A stretch of DNA of 64,000 bases from NCBI RefSeq assembly GCF_002443255.2, contig NW_019211456.1:36773042-36837041 (forward strand), given 5' to 3'. Of this stretch, positions 37,936 to 50,200 are shown in pieces (position 1 is the first letter of the stretch; the number at the start of each line of letters is the position of its first letter). A program made the translations under genes and the position numbers. The notes under the pieces were generated by a model. The model did no database searches and had not been told where the DNA came from. It saw only the letters and a list, made by a program, of their open reading frames with translations. The DNA is from Varroa destructor. Taxonomy: Eukaryota; Arthropoda; Arachnida; Mesostigmata; Varroidae.

Positions 37936-39097
37936 AGGGAGTACAAAGAACATTCCAATTGCGATGGCCTTTGTCTCAGTCTTAATTATATCATCGCTAT
38001 CATTGAAGGCGTGAATCTAAAGTGCGTATTGGCATAAGAAGGCATCGCTGAAAATTGATGGTGAAGTGAAATTACAAATTTTACAGAAGCTATCTATTTC
38101 AATATTGTATGAATCTGATAATTTCGGAAATCATGCGTATCCGTAACACACAATCCTGTTCAACGAGAAAGACTCCCAGAGGAGACCTTTAGACGTTATA
38201 ACAGGACCCGCTACACGCATCACATTTCCTTTTCTTGTAGTTCCAGCAGCATTATCTGAAGTGGTATGAAGTGGCTCGTTATTTTTTTTTTTCATTAGAA
38301 AAGGCTTTCGTTAAGTGTGCCTTAACTTGAAGATTTCGATACGCACAGACTGAACTATAAGATAAGCAGTCAGTTTCCAATGGATTAATTGTTCCGCTGT
38401 AGAACGTAAGCATTCGATTAGTTGGAGCCGTTTTTCTACGGAAACCCAGGCGACCTTTCGGCCTATTGAGATTCTGACCAGTTGCATCGCACGTTATGTG
38501 GCCTCAATAATGCCGATGACGCAAGTTACGTCCCTAAGCTGCTGCATGCTTTTCTATGTTCTGGTAATTGCACGTGTCTTTGCTGTACTTTACATTCTGT
38601 CTTATCTCCATTTAAAAAAGACAAGACCATTAGTATATGTAACGTGGGTTAGACGTCGGAAGAGCCAATTTCCCACAGAAAAACGTGGACTCGGGCTGCT
38701 CTTTCTGCTGGATATGTTGAGCGGGCAATATGGTAGTGTTCTTCCAGGAAAGCTAATTCCATGACAGTACGTTTGGTAGGCTCGTGGACACACTCACCGA
38801 AGATGGCCTCGCCCGAAACTGCCAAAGGCATTCCTAAAGTCAAGCTTTACGCACTTAGGCTAAAGTAAATCGGTTTCTTCCAGCACATTCGAACTAAATG
38901 AATGTGCCGTCAAGGGCAGCGGGACGTGTACCCAGATCGTGTTCCTTGAGAGACCTCCAAGCATATCTATAGAATTTATAAGTCTAGTCCTTCGTTCGAG
39001 CTTACAGTACCCGATAAAATTGCTTAAAACTTTAATTTAGCTCCTGCCAGAACAGTTCTTTTTCGATGAACGCTACTTACGACCGTGCGTGAAATCC

Positions 39098-39228
39098 ACC
39101 GTTTCTTCGCGAAGACTACGGATTTTTTTATCGATTTTTTTCCATAGCCCTATTCAGAGCTGAATGCCACTTATGTTGCTCTTCCAATTCCTCCTAAAAG
39201 CTTTTCTTAGTTTAAATATTGGGCGCTG
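39098..39228 (-). repeat. diverged repeat, copy B
   Basis: Second copy of the 37806-37935 repeat. The minus-strand reading (LEEQHKWHSALNRAMEKN) parallels copy A (LEERRQWESVMDKVMQKT), which supports a decayed protein-coding element present twice, about 1.3 kb apart. Family not recognised; a Penelope-like element is possible because a relic of that type lies at 53-55 kb. Confidence 0.5.
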
Positions 39229-42200
39229 GTGATGCTTGCCTAACAATTATGTGCGTTCTTGATTTTTAGCTTTCTTTGCACCTCAGCAGTGCAATAAATT
39301 CATTGCAATGAGTTGTTGTTGTAGCAAAAATTAAACACTGCACCAACTAAGATACATAATTTTTAAAGTATTCAATGTTTGCCGGGTAAATTATGGTGAT
39401 CGTTGTTCTTAAAGCAGGGCAGATGATACACAGTCCCAGGCCTTATCCACAAGCTGATCAAATGAAGTCACGCAGAGACAGTTCTCTATAGTAAAGTTGC
39501 ACGGATCTCGGCGAATTAGTTTTGTGAACTTGTTTCATGCAAAATTTGCTCCGTAGCAAATGGCATCTCTTGCTTTACATAGAAGCTAAAAACAAACGTT
39601 AATTTGTATGTCGGTTGTTAGTATCACATGCGCGAACGTGTTCCATGTGATACGCAGTTGGGTTGTAATTCTCGAAAGAGTCTTTGTATATATCAGCGTA
39701 TATTGGTGCATTAAAGAAGCAAAACTACAGATCCGAGTTGTTCTAACACACAGTGCATAGAATCTACAAGACACTGTTCGTTAACTTATATCGATTTGTA
39801 CTGCTTCATACATGTTATGCCCTACAATATATAACTATTTACAATGATACACTGTAATTAAAGCTCTAAATGTCATTAAGATATAGTGGATTTGACTGAG
39901 GTTCTGGCATATATGTTGTCATTCATATTGAAAACAAGTTAAACATGCTACCAACACTCTCACCTAGTGCCAGATGAGATCACAGGTATTTAATAAGCTG
40001 AGTCCGACTCTAACTAAAGCCGAAACAATTCGTTAAGGATCTCGCTTGAATATCGAAATACAGCAGCTGACGTTGAGAATTGCATAAATGATACATAATA
40101 CGTAACTAATAGCAGTAGAAAAAGAATATTCAAACGCATGCAACGGACCACTGCGTGCTATCTCATACCAGTGTTCCACTTTAGTTTCGAGATTTTGTAC
40201 TAATGCTTCTTCTCTCTAAGGCCGCAGTGTGATGTGCGTTTTCAACTCGTAAACTATCTTCTTCTCTTTGAAGATTGGGGACGTGTTACGAGCGAAACCC
40301 TCGTTAATAACACAATGTTAAATGACCGCTATGAATTTAAAGAGATGAGTAAAAACAATCTTCGATGCTGTTGAAGCAGACTTCTCTCGTGTATTAAATT
40401 GCAGTTATAACATTTAGTTTACTCTGTTCATGCATCCAAGTATACACGTTTGCATATTATTGCATGCAGCTAAACCGACTCCACTGCTGCCTTTTCTGTG
40501 GTCACCACAGTTACGGTGTTAGTCAAAGATAAGCTTCTGTTTCAGCCATATTGAAATGTTTGGGGTTCTATTACAAAAAAAACTAGCCTTAGTATTTTAG
40601 AACAACATAGCAGTATGTCATAGACTGACCACGGAACAGACATGAAGCGCGAACCTTTTACCAAGTTACTCAACAAATATATTGAAAGACTGTGTGAAAA
40701 TTTTGATTTCGATAGACCTCTTCCTCCAGCTGTCTCATAGAGGATTCCATCACTTTTTACACATTCCTTTCCCACCTTGTTTCCCTCATCAGCTTTCCTT
40801 CGCCCATTTCGAAGAGCAGTTTCCCTCTGACATAATGTTTGGCTCTCGTGAAGTAGGGATTTGTCATGTTCGATTTGTATGTTCGACTGATTTCTGTTCA
40901 AGTTTTTCAATTTGAAAGGTCGCTTTTTTGTTATTTCACGTTCTAGGCAACGTTTGTTTTCTTTACGCTCTGTCGCATGAGCTCAGAAGCGACTAATGTT
41001 TTATATGGTTTTTCAATGTTATCTTTTTTTGTTTTAATGTTGTACATTGTATTTTCGCCGACAAATCTTAAGTAACCGATGCGACCGACAATCAGGCCTG
41101 ACAAAACACCAACTCAACAGTGGTTTCTTCAGCGCACACAATATAGTCACTTGAGGAACGACGGAACAAAGGCGGGACGAGTATAAAGATCTACAGGTTA
41201 TGGTCTATTCGGTTTTAATCTACACCATAACGTTGTTGTTGTTGGAAACACCGAAAACAAATTTTGGCAATAAGTCAAATGGGCTTTTTCATCTGCTTTT
41301 GCAATAGACTAGAACTTTGTCTCACAGCCTGTCTCACAATTCCCCCTAACCGTCGGTCGCTCATTCCGCGGCGTTGGTCCTGCGTCCCAACCCTTGGGTT
41401 TCAGGATCAGTCGTGTCTCCCATTTCTTCCTCTCCAATTAATCCTTTCGTACCACTTGACTTTAACTGCCTGCTTATTATTATTCGCATATCCAAAGCTC
41501 TGCCACTCTTTCTTATACGACTTGCAAGCGGTAGGTTGTTGTGACAGCATCGTCGTTGCTAGTACCATGAACTTAAGTACTTATGCGAACAGCAGCCGCA
41601 GCTGTCTTCCTATCCTGTGTCAAGTTAGACATTGTGGAACGCCGCAAGTCATACAAGGAACTGACGAACGTCGTTGTGCAGTACGACGATAACCAGCGTT
41701 TGCTGTCTTCTCTACCCCTCCTCGTACCTCCAATCACGTTTTTTTCGTTCTCTTTTATTCTCTTTCAGTGTCCGTTTCTGTCGCAAGTCATCAGCGGTGC
41801 AAAAGTATAAGCAGGAAAGTCGCGAGGGGGACCTTTCGTTCTCCTCGGATCTGTCTTTTCGTCTGCTGTCATTGCAGTGCTCCTTTTACGCTCCGTTCTA
41901 TTTTTTTTTTGTTAGGACTGGACGCTCGGTTGTTGGCGCACCACCGGCCACATCGGCAGTCTCCGACCACTCAACTGGCATCGGCTGTCTCCCTGCGGCC
42001 ATTGTTATGGGGGGCAAGCTTGCCAGCTACCCGGCAAGTCTAGCGGCCAGAGTGGCCTTGCAGAATTGAACCATCGAGCGTCAGCTAAGGCGAACAAGTA
42101 CCAACGAAAGAAAAAGTAGGGCTGAACAGAACGTCGAGGGGCTGTAGGGAATACTACTACTAGGGGCTACTCAATTATGAGTAGCTACAACAACATTAAT

Positions 42201-44520
42201 GTAGTCAACTGGAGCTACAAGTCGAATTTTCGGCCGAAAGTCAATATGTGCGTGTTACAGCACCAGATGCACGCCTTTAGCTTTGCTTTTGTAATTACTA
42301 AAGGCAACTCGTGATATCGAAGAAAATCCATGTTTGCATCCACGCAGCAGGTCTGGGATGACATGAACAGAAGCGCAGGGAATAGTGATATCTAGTGTGA
42401 TCTAGGCTTATCCTTATCCAGCCAAACTACCTACCCTTAGTTTAACAAAAGGTTTTCTCACGAAGCCCACCTCCGATAAAAGCTCCCTTATATAAAGACT
42501 TCTTGAAGCAAGTTAGTATTGTCATATAAAGGAAGTTAATTTATATAAAATCATTTATATAACCAAACGTTTAAAACCGTAATAATGAAGTAATGCTTAC
42601 GGACCTTTCTTTGAAGTTTTGTTCGGCTCTTGTTGGAAATCTTACCTACGCACCCGAAATTCGTGTTTATTAACTTTTTTCCATCTCTAAATAGACGAAG
42701 TATATATTTAATACAGCGTTGATTTTGCATCTTCCTAGAACCTCTAGTCTTTTTCTTTTCACAGTTAATTTAGACCTAAAACGCGGATGTTCATTTAATA
42801 GTACTGCAGACTGCCTGGAAGACCATGGTCTTTGAATAGTTAACCGGTGATATCTCTTGTTAAGAAATCTCTCACTTTTCGAAAAGTACCAATTTATGCA
42901 CAAGTTGATTACTCGAAGAGATATGTATTTCTTTTCTTTTGGTGACCCGGTAAGCTTGCAATAGGCTAAGTGATGTGGAGGAATAAGTCCTAACTTCTCG
43001 ACACACAAAATAGGTCTCAAACGCAAATAACAATTTATTCATTTATTTTGTTCAGGAACGGTCTGGAAACCGAACAGGTTATGACAACGAACGTAATGCA
43101 TAGAATTCCGTTGGGTGTGACACTTTACTTTTGTAAACTATTAAAATCGACTTCTAGAGTTAACTATTCAAAAGCCTCTTATTCGGCCTTTTTTGCAGAT
43201 CTGGGCCTGCACAATGTCACCGTGCATCTGGTATACTGGACGAAGTGCAAATATGTAATATCAACGGCACAATTGCTTTTTCGTCTGTCGCGTGCAAGTT
43301 GCGTGTAATATTCCTGGAGTATATTAGTTACAGGCGTTGCAACCGTTTTTGTTCTATATTCAGATGCCGTCGTTTTCCTCAACTTAAGGATTTATCATGT
43401 GATCATAATGTATATATTACGAGTGCAATCATATTTACCCAAGTCGTACGAAACAGCTAGAACAAAGCGGTTAAATAACAAATATTTTTGATCAGCGGTG
43501 AAGAAAACTCAATTGGGATATAATCGAACTCGGGATCTCAGAATGAAATTTCATAGAAATCTGTGGGAACTGCCTAAAATTCACAAATGGTTATGTCGAT
43601 GTAATTGAACTTTCCGTGTTTGCTTTATCATAGTTTACATAAGAATGCAGTTTACATAACATGTCTTTAAACCTCATTCTTTGTTCTCTATCATATACAC
43701 CTGGGAGACCTGCCCACCCACACAATTCTCTACTCCATTTTTAAGTTATAGACTGGACCAAAGCACAGTTAGTGGCGAAATTCAGCGAAACATTTGACAT
43801 GCTGTGATGCTTTCTTTTAGATAGGGATGCTAGCGGATATTCTGACGATTACACTTTTCTAATTACTGCGAAAATAATGCATTCTATTTAGGAACGAAAA
43901 TCGTTTCCTTGGTGTGCAGAAATTACAACAGAGCTGATCGACACATTGCCACCTTTAAACTAGCTAGACAGGAAGTCCATTTTTATAGACACTTCCTGCA
44001 CAGACAAGCCATTTGCACTAACTTGTTACTTGAACCATCATCCCTATCAAAGCTTATCGTCGAAGTTACTCTGAAAAAACAAAGATAACTACTAAAATAA
44101 ATGCAACATTATTTTATCCATGTTAATGTGTCCCCCGCCACAGTAACAAAATACACATTTATTTGTATACATCATATGTACAGTAGCTTCTCTCGATTTC
44201 CTTTATGCTTTTCATTATCGTTTATCATCACCCACCGTCTCTTTTACATCTTTTCCCTCTTCGTCGCTTTTCTTCGAGTTTTTCTCACCACCACACCAAT
44301 GACTAAAACAACAATATATCATACATATTTACAACCATAGCTATAATTATTCTCGTAATTAGATTATTTTTAGGTCCTTATTAGTGTTCGTTTTATTTTT
44401 TACTATAATCATCATAATTACGATTTCTCGTGGCGTTTTACTTCTTTCTCCTCATAGTTCCGCCGTTATTCGATACAGCCTTTTGTTGCAAGTACTATTA
44501 CTCTTCACTTAGACACAATA
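39229..44520. other. gene-poor DNA, no gene recognised
   Basis: Only short ORFs occur, on both strands. A C/T-rich, somewhat GC-richer stretch at about 41260-42070 has overlapping plus-strand frames without recognisable domains. A 118-codon minus frame at 42670-43026 is open but unrecognised. None shows splice sites plus conserved blocks together. Confidence 0.5.

Positions 44521-44523
<3 letters not shown>

Positions 44524-44559
<36 letters not shown>
44524..44559. repeat. (TA)n microsatellite
   Basis: About 18 uninterrupted TA units. Confidence 0.95.
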
Positions 44560-44560
<1 letters not shown>

Positions 44561-45673
44561 CTTCTTAATCTAATTTCGTTACCTCCACTTGCTCGCTCAC
44601 TCATTCATCCTTTCTGCCTCCGTCACGTACGTACTTAAATCTGAATTCTTAAACAAAGATTTTACTCAGACTTACGCTACTGCCCCAGGCAGATTCTGTG
44701 AGTGTTACCCTTCTCTTCACTCACGTCTGAACTGGCGAAATCAATTAACAAGGATTCCTTATGGTTGCCATTCCACAGTGGGTCGCTCATATTACCGTTT
44801 CACTATTCTCATATGATTTCTTACCTGCGTATTGATTTTGTGAAGTGAATTGCTGTTTAATTAATTATTCATGTAATAAATTTTTACTGTTAGCCTATTT
44901 TCACCGTCAAATAAAATATGGTGTAACAATGGTTGATTGACCATCCATTTTTCTAACATCATATCGTTTTTATCTCGAAGAATTACGATATTTTTTGACA
45001 TTCGCCGGTGCTAACCTTTCGCTTTCCTTTGCCGTCCGCTAGCGATTTCTATCGCTATTTTGATTACAGTTTTGCGTGACGATAACGAGCTCAACTAACT
45101 AATAGGTCAAGAATCATCCTGAAATAAAGCCAGCTACTTCGAGACGCAGTTAAAATCAAACTTCTACAAGCACACACATGCTTATGATATAACAATTGAA
45201 CTACTAAGGTATTGTATAATATGAGAGTGGCTGGTAATCGATTTGGAAGCTATTTTTCTACCCGCTTCACTTTTATATTTGACTATATCGGTAGAGGTGG
45301 CTCTGAACTTTTCCACAAGTGGTAGAAATGGGCTTCGGCGCACATCCTACATCCGATTGAATTATGCCGTTCGTATCATTGGGGTTAGGTACACTAACTT
45401 AGTGTTAAGTCGAACAAATTGATTTCTGCCATTTTCCCTAGAACTAATCTACGATTCTTTCAGTCAAAAAGCTTTATCTTTTTTAACTGAATACGATGTC
45501 GTAAATCGTCGTGTCAGTCCAATCAGTTCATCACTTTTACTCTAACCAACCTACACCGAGCTGGCTCCGATTTCGGCACCTTGACAACATGACGATAGAG
45601 ATTATATTTTTCACCTTTATCAATAAATTGCTTGTTGATACGATCAGGGCATGTATACTCTATTCGTCGTCTA

Positions 45674-46245
45674 CATGTGTGTGTGTAGGTGGGTGTATGT
45701 GTGGGTTGGGGTGTGTGTGTGTGTGTGTGTGTGTTTGTGCATGTGTCTGTTTGTGCGAGTGCGTGCTTGTGCGTCTTTGGGTGTGGGTGTGTGTGTGTGT
45801 GCTTGTGCGTGTATGTGGGTGTGTGTGGGTGCGTGTATGTGGGTGTGTGTGTGGGTGTGTATGGGTGTGGGTGCGGGTGTGTGTGGGTGTGGGTATGGGT
45901 ATGTGTGGTTGTGGGTATGNNNNNNNNNNNNNNNNNNNNNNNNNTGTGTGTGTGTGTGTGGGTGTGAGCGTGTGTGTGTGGGTGTGAGCGTGTGTGTGTG
46001 GGTGTGAGCGTGTGTGTGTGCGTGTATGTGCGTGTGTTTGCGAGTGAGCGTGTGTGTGAGAGTGAGCGTGTGTGTGCGTGTGTATGTGTGTGTGTGTGCG
46101 TGTATGTTCGTGCGTGCATGCGTGTGTGTTCGTGCGTGCATGCGTGTGTGTATGTGCGTGCATGCGTGTGTGTATGTGTGCGTGTATACGTGTGTGTGTA
46201 CGTGTGTGTGTGTGTACATGTGTATGTGTCTACGTGTGTGTGTCC
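45674..46245. repeat. TG-rich (TGTG/GGTG/CGTG) microsatellite array with internal gap
   Basis: About 570 bp consist almost wholly of TG dinucleotides mixed with GGTG, CGTG and TATG variants. Some higher-order units repeat, for example a 20-bp TGTGGGTGTGAGCGTGTGTG unit repeated three times at about 45957-46016. The long ORFs on both strands are artefacts of the repeat. An assembly gap of 25 N lies at 45920-45944, so the true length is unknown. Confidence 0.95.
45920..45944. other. assembly gap (25 N) inside the TG array
   Basis: Twenty-five undetermined bases within the TG-rich array, most likely where short-read assembly collapsed the repeat. Confidence 0.98.
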
Positions 46246-46971
46246 CTCTGCACACGATTTCCTCTACATTAAATACCCTCTCCATATATTTTATATAATA
46301 GATGTATATATTCATTATCTACCGTTCTGGCTCATTTGCAGCGACCATTTAAACCATGCCCTTGCTCTTTCTGCTCATCATTCACCGTACAAGTTATATC
46401 TATATAATCTTCCACCAACGCTATGTATATAAATCGATTCCTCGGCACTAATGTTTCACCTCCATGAATAAACATTACGTCCCTGTACGACACGGATTTA
46501 GTCGGGGTCCATATACCTCCATTTTTGCACAAAATTAACAAAATGATGACCGCTAGTGCGTTTTCAACTCGTTTCGAAATAGATCAACGAGCACACATCA
46601 TTTGATGGGCTATTTTTGCATATAGCGATGAAACTACCGTGCCTGCATGTCGCCACTGGCGTCGTCTTTAGTACCAGCACAAACTTCTGCCTAGACAGCA
46701 ATAGCACCTACAAGCCCCAGTCCTCTTCCTCTTGAATTTCTACCATCCTTGGCTTTGTCTGTGACAGGCTTCATGAGACCACAATCGTTGAGGAAGCATG
46801 TACCATGAATACCTACCATTAGTCGGGCCACCACCGCCGATAGCTATAGACACCCGGCTAAATATTGAGAATATGCAAAATCATCACGATAACCGACCCA
46901 CTCGCCGCATTCCACAACCGCCTGGCTAGAAACAGTCCTGGGTTGAGGATTCCCGTGATTATTTTCGCTGC

Positions 46972-47247
46972 TCATTTAGCCCGAATGGGTGTCGCTCCTT
47001 CTCTGGCTGGTGTTCCGGACTGAGATTGTTGCTGTTGCTGCTGCCGTTGTTGTTGACTGTTTGCGTTACTGACAACGATCAGTCGACTACCCTCAGGGAG
47101 AGATCGATCACCAGACAATGGAATGAGGCACGTCGAGCCCTCTCCTACACCGGGGCCGCCCACACCGCGCTGTCTAGCCGTGTATTTCTCGTACTCGGCT
47201 CGGAACTTACTGGTGGGATATTGCTCTTCGTGGAGCTTGAGGATAAT
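46972..47247 (-). CDS. SENP6/7-like, last exon
   Basis: The exon begins IILKLHEEQYPTSKFRAEYE after a TTCCAG acceptor. This matches the end of the SENP6 catalytic domain (RNIILKLQESQ). The remaining roughly 70 residues are a low-complexity tail with GVGGPGVGEG and a short Q-run (QQQRQQQQQQ), ending at a TAG stop. The tail is not part of the conserved protease fold. Confidence 0.9.
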   Translation of the reverse strand: MILKLHEEQYPTSKFRAEYEKYTARQRGVGGPGVGEGSTCLIPLSGDRSLPEGSRLIVVSNANSQQQRQQQQQQSQSGTPAREGATPIRAK

Positions 47248-50200
47248 CTGGAAGTATAGAACGTCATATTTCAACTCAGTTATCTAACTAGCTCGTTTGA
47301 TGGTCGTTACTCTAGTACTGAGCGATATTGGCGCATAAATATGTTGTCAATGATACAAATCGCTCCCTGACTTTTCATGTATTTCTCTAATTAATGTACA
47401 TGTTTTTCATTATTGAAACTGAAAGTCTTTAAAAACAGTCTGCTAGCATCGCACGACGATTCTCAATAAGCAGCTTATTATAGTAGCAAACCATAACATT
47501 AGCTTACAAAACCTTCCGGTGAGACGTCGAGAACAAATGCAGAATATAACAATTACAGAAAGGGGACTGAAGCCTGTGCTAGGTATAAAAAATTGGCGGT
47601 ACTTTGAACGATTTCTGGCTTTAAGTTATTAAGTTGCAGGCTTGTAAATCTAAATATCATGTATCGCTTTAAACAAGTCATAATTGAGCTAATTTGAGCA
47701 AAAGAAAAAGAACTGTGTTTCGACTATTCAAATTGCAACTTATGTAAAATAAAAAGGTTACATTGGAAATAAGGAATTACTTACGTTGGAGATTTCGATC
47801 CTACGATTTTTCATTACAGTGACGGGATCGAACAGGTCTTTAAAGTTTTGTAAGCTGCTAGCCTGTTCTACTGTCAGTGGATTATGTAAAAACTTCTTTG
47901 CATATTCTAAAACAAATATACCACAGTCGTGGAAGTTTGTCTGTTGTGGGCATACTGGATAATAACCGCGCATCGTTCCATAGTCAAATAGACACTCAAT
48001 TTTTTTCTTGTCAAGAAATTCTTCTGTTAAATAGTCCCTGCAATAAACAAAAAAGAAAAAGCCAAAAACACATTATCTATCTCATGAATGCTCGTACGCC
48101 ATGTATGTAAGTACCACGGCGTTTTCATTGATATTATAATATTTTAAATAAAAAAATAGACTTATTTACAACCATGTCAGTTGCAGTTGGAGCGTTGTAT
48201 TGATCTCGCGTTAATACCAAACTACAAGCTACACACACGGCATCTGCTCTTTCGGATCTTCGCTGCCCATAATAATAGTAATCACCTCGAGCAGTGAGCT
48301 TGAAGTTAATTAACATTTCAACACGTTCTGTCACAGACAAGTCGTCAAGTTCTCGAGATCAACATTATAAACATAATACTGTAAATAAGCTCAATGCCTC
48401 CCAACCAATCTATCCTTAGAAATTCTCTCCTTACTCCTTATGTCTTGCGGTGCACACAAAAATTATTGAGTTTCGGCTAACATTAACCACTGCCTCCATA
48501 ATTTATCTATTGGGTAGGAGGCCTTGCATATTCAAAACTCGGCCTCTTTTGGCAAGCAATTTCTCGTTGTCATTCTCTGTCTTATTTTATCCCTATAACT
48601 CAAATTAGAACACAGCCCTTACCGAACAGTTTGATAGACTTTGGAGCACGAGACGCTTCCCCGAAGCGAATCGAATATGTATATTGCCGCTTTTGCTGGT
48701 GTCGTTGCCGCTAATTTGTTATCTACCACTGCAGCGTTAGCCATGGCAATTTCCTGATTATTAGCGGCCGCAGCCCCCGTTACTCCTTTAGTATCGCCAC
48801 CGGGTCCAAGCGTACTATTTGGGACTTCTTCTTCTTTCGCTTGAGTGCCGTCACCTGCATCTTCGCCATCCTCCGAGTCCTCATACGCAACCAGCCCCTT
48901 CGTCGTGCCCACAACTGCCCCAGCTATGACATCATCCTCCATGGGACTGCTCTCTTTCTTCACCTCATCGGGCTCTACCTTAGCCGGAGAACTCAAGTCA
49001 ATGCCGCGAGCTTTGGCCACCAGCCATGGATAGCAGACGATCACAAGAAACCAGTGCGAGTTCTGACAGATCGGAATGACGATAAAATCTTTACTGAACA
49101 AATCTACGCCTTTCGTCCAACGTTTGACGTTGCCGTGCCGCCGTTTCGTCAATGGAAGCTTTCGTTCCTCCGGCGTAAGGTTCTTCGCTTGCGATTTGTT
49201 TAGTGTCGAGTAGAAGAACGTATTGAACACAAATACTCTCTCTGACAGATCTTTAGGAAGTTCGGCGTTCTTCAAGTAACTCATATAAAAATCAATGACC
49301 GTATCATTGAGGAACGTATCAGAGTCAAGCGTCAGAAGATCGGACGACTTGATGATCATCGAACCTTTTGTCCCTTCGGGTGGATAACGGCAGAGGTCGA
49401 CGCAGGGATCTAGCGACTCGCGGACATCACCGTCTTGACTCAAAACGCCGTTTCGAACTGGCGTTGTTGCCGTAACCATAGAATTGTTACGAGTGTTTAC
49501 CACGGTTACAGGCCGGTTTGATGCATTGACAATGGTGACGTTCGTGTCAGAAATAAACGATTTAGGGGCATCGCTATTTCTCATCGGCGTAACCACTGCG
49601 ACCGGTGGCCGGCTAATGTCAGGCTTTTTGATCGAGTTAAACCCAGCCGCCAGCATCGCGCCATCGCCTTTTGGTTTGGGATCGCCCGCTGAAATATAAC
49701 AGCATAGTAGCAAAACATCAGCACAAAATACACTCAGACCTTTTACATTTTTAGCTATAGACCTATAAAATAAAAAAAAAAAAACAGCTTGTTCTACTGT
49801 CATAACGTATTTGAAATTATTAGTAAGCTGATCCATTGCTAAAGATTCACAAACAACATTAATTGCTTTAGTATTGGAATCGCATAGGTACATACCGGTT
49901 GATGGTACCGGGGTCTCGTATTCCAGGCAGTCCGGCTTTGTCATGCTCAACAGTTTTTCAGCAAACTCTTTTTTGAGACAATCTTTTGGGCTTTGATAAC
50001 AACTTCGGATACGCTCGCTATCTAGATCGCGGAGTTTCTGTAAAAAAAAACAATTAGAAATAACGCAAATACTACACAACAAGCGCAACCTGAATTTAGC
50101 TTCCATCTGAATTGATTTAGCTCAAAGCAACAACGAGGACATGATAGTTAGGCTAAAAATTAGCTAAAAAAACTAAGGCAAGTTAATTGCTCGCTTTTGC

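Noticed and set aside
40542..40910. 122-codon minus-strand ORF
   Set aside because: Composition is ordinary and no family is recognised. The opposite strand is also partly open, so chance is likely.
41264..42069. Overlapping plus-strand ORFs of 75-142 codons
   Set aside because: C/T-rich sequence lacks stops by composition. The frames show no domain, conserved block or splice pattern.
42670..43026. 118-codon minus-strand ORF
   Set aside because: No motif or neighbour exon supports it. Kept only as a note in the gene-poor region.
45511..46432. Several long ORFs on both strands across 45.5-46.4 kb (Cys/Val or His/Thr repeats)
   Set aside because: They are translations of the TG-rich microsatellite, run through the N gap and have no codon or domain signal.
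48841..49203. 120-codon plus-strand ORF
   Set aside because: It lies antisense to the conserved SENP6/7 catalytic exon, which explains its openness.
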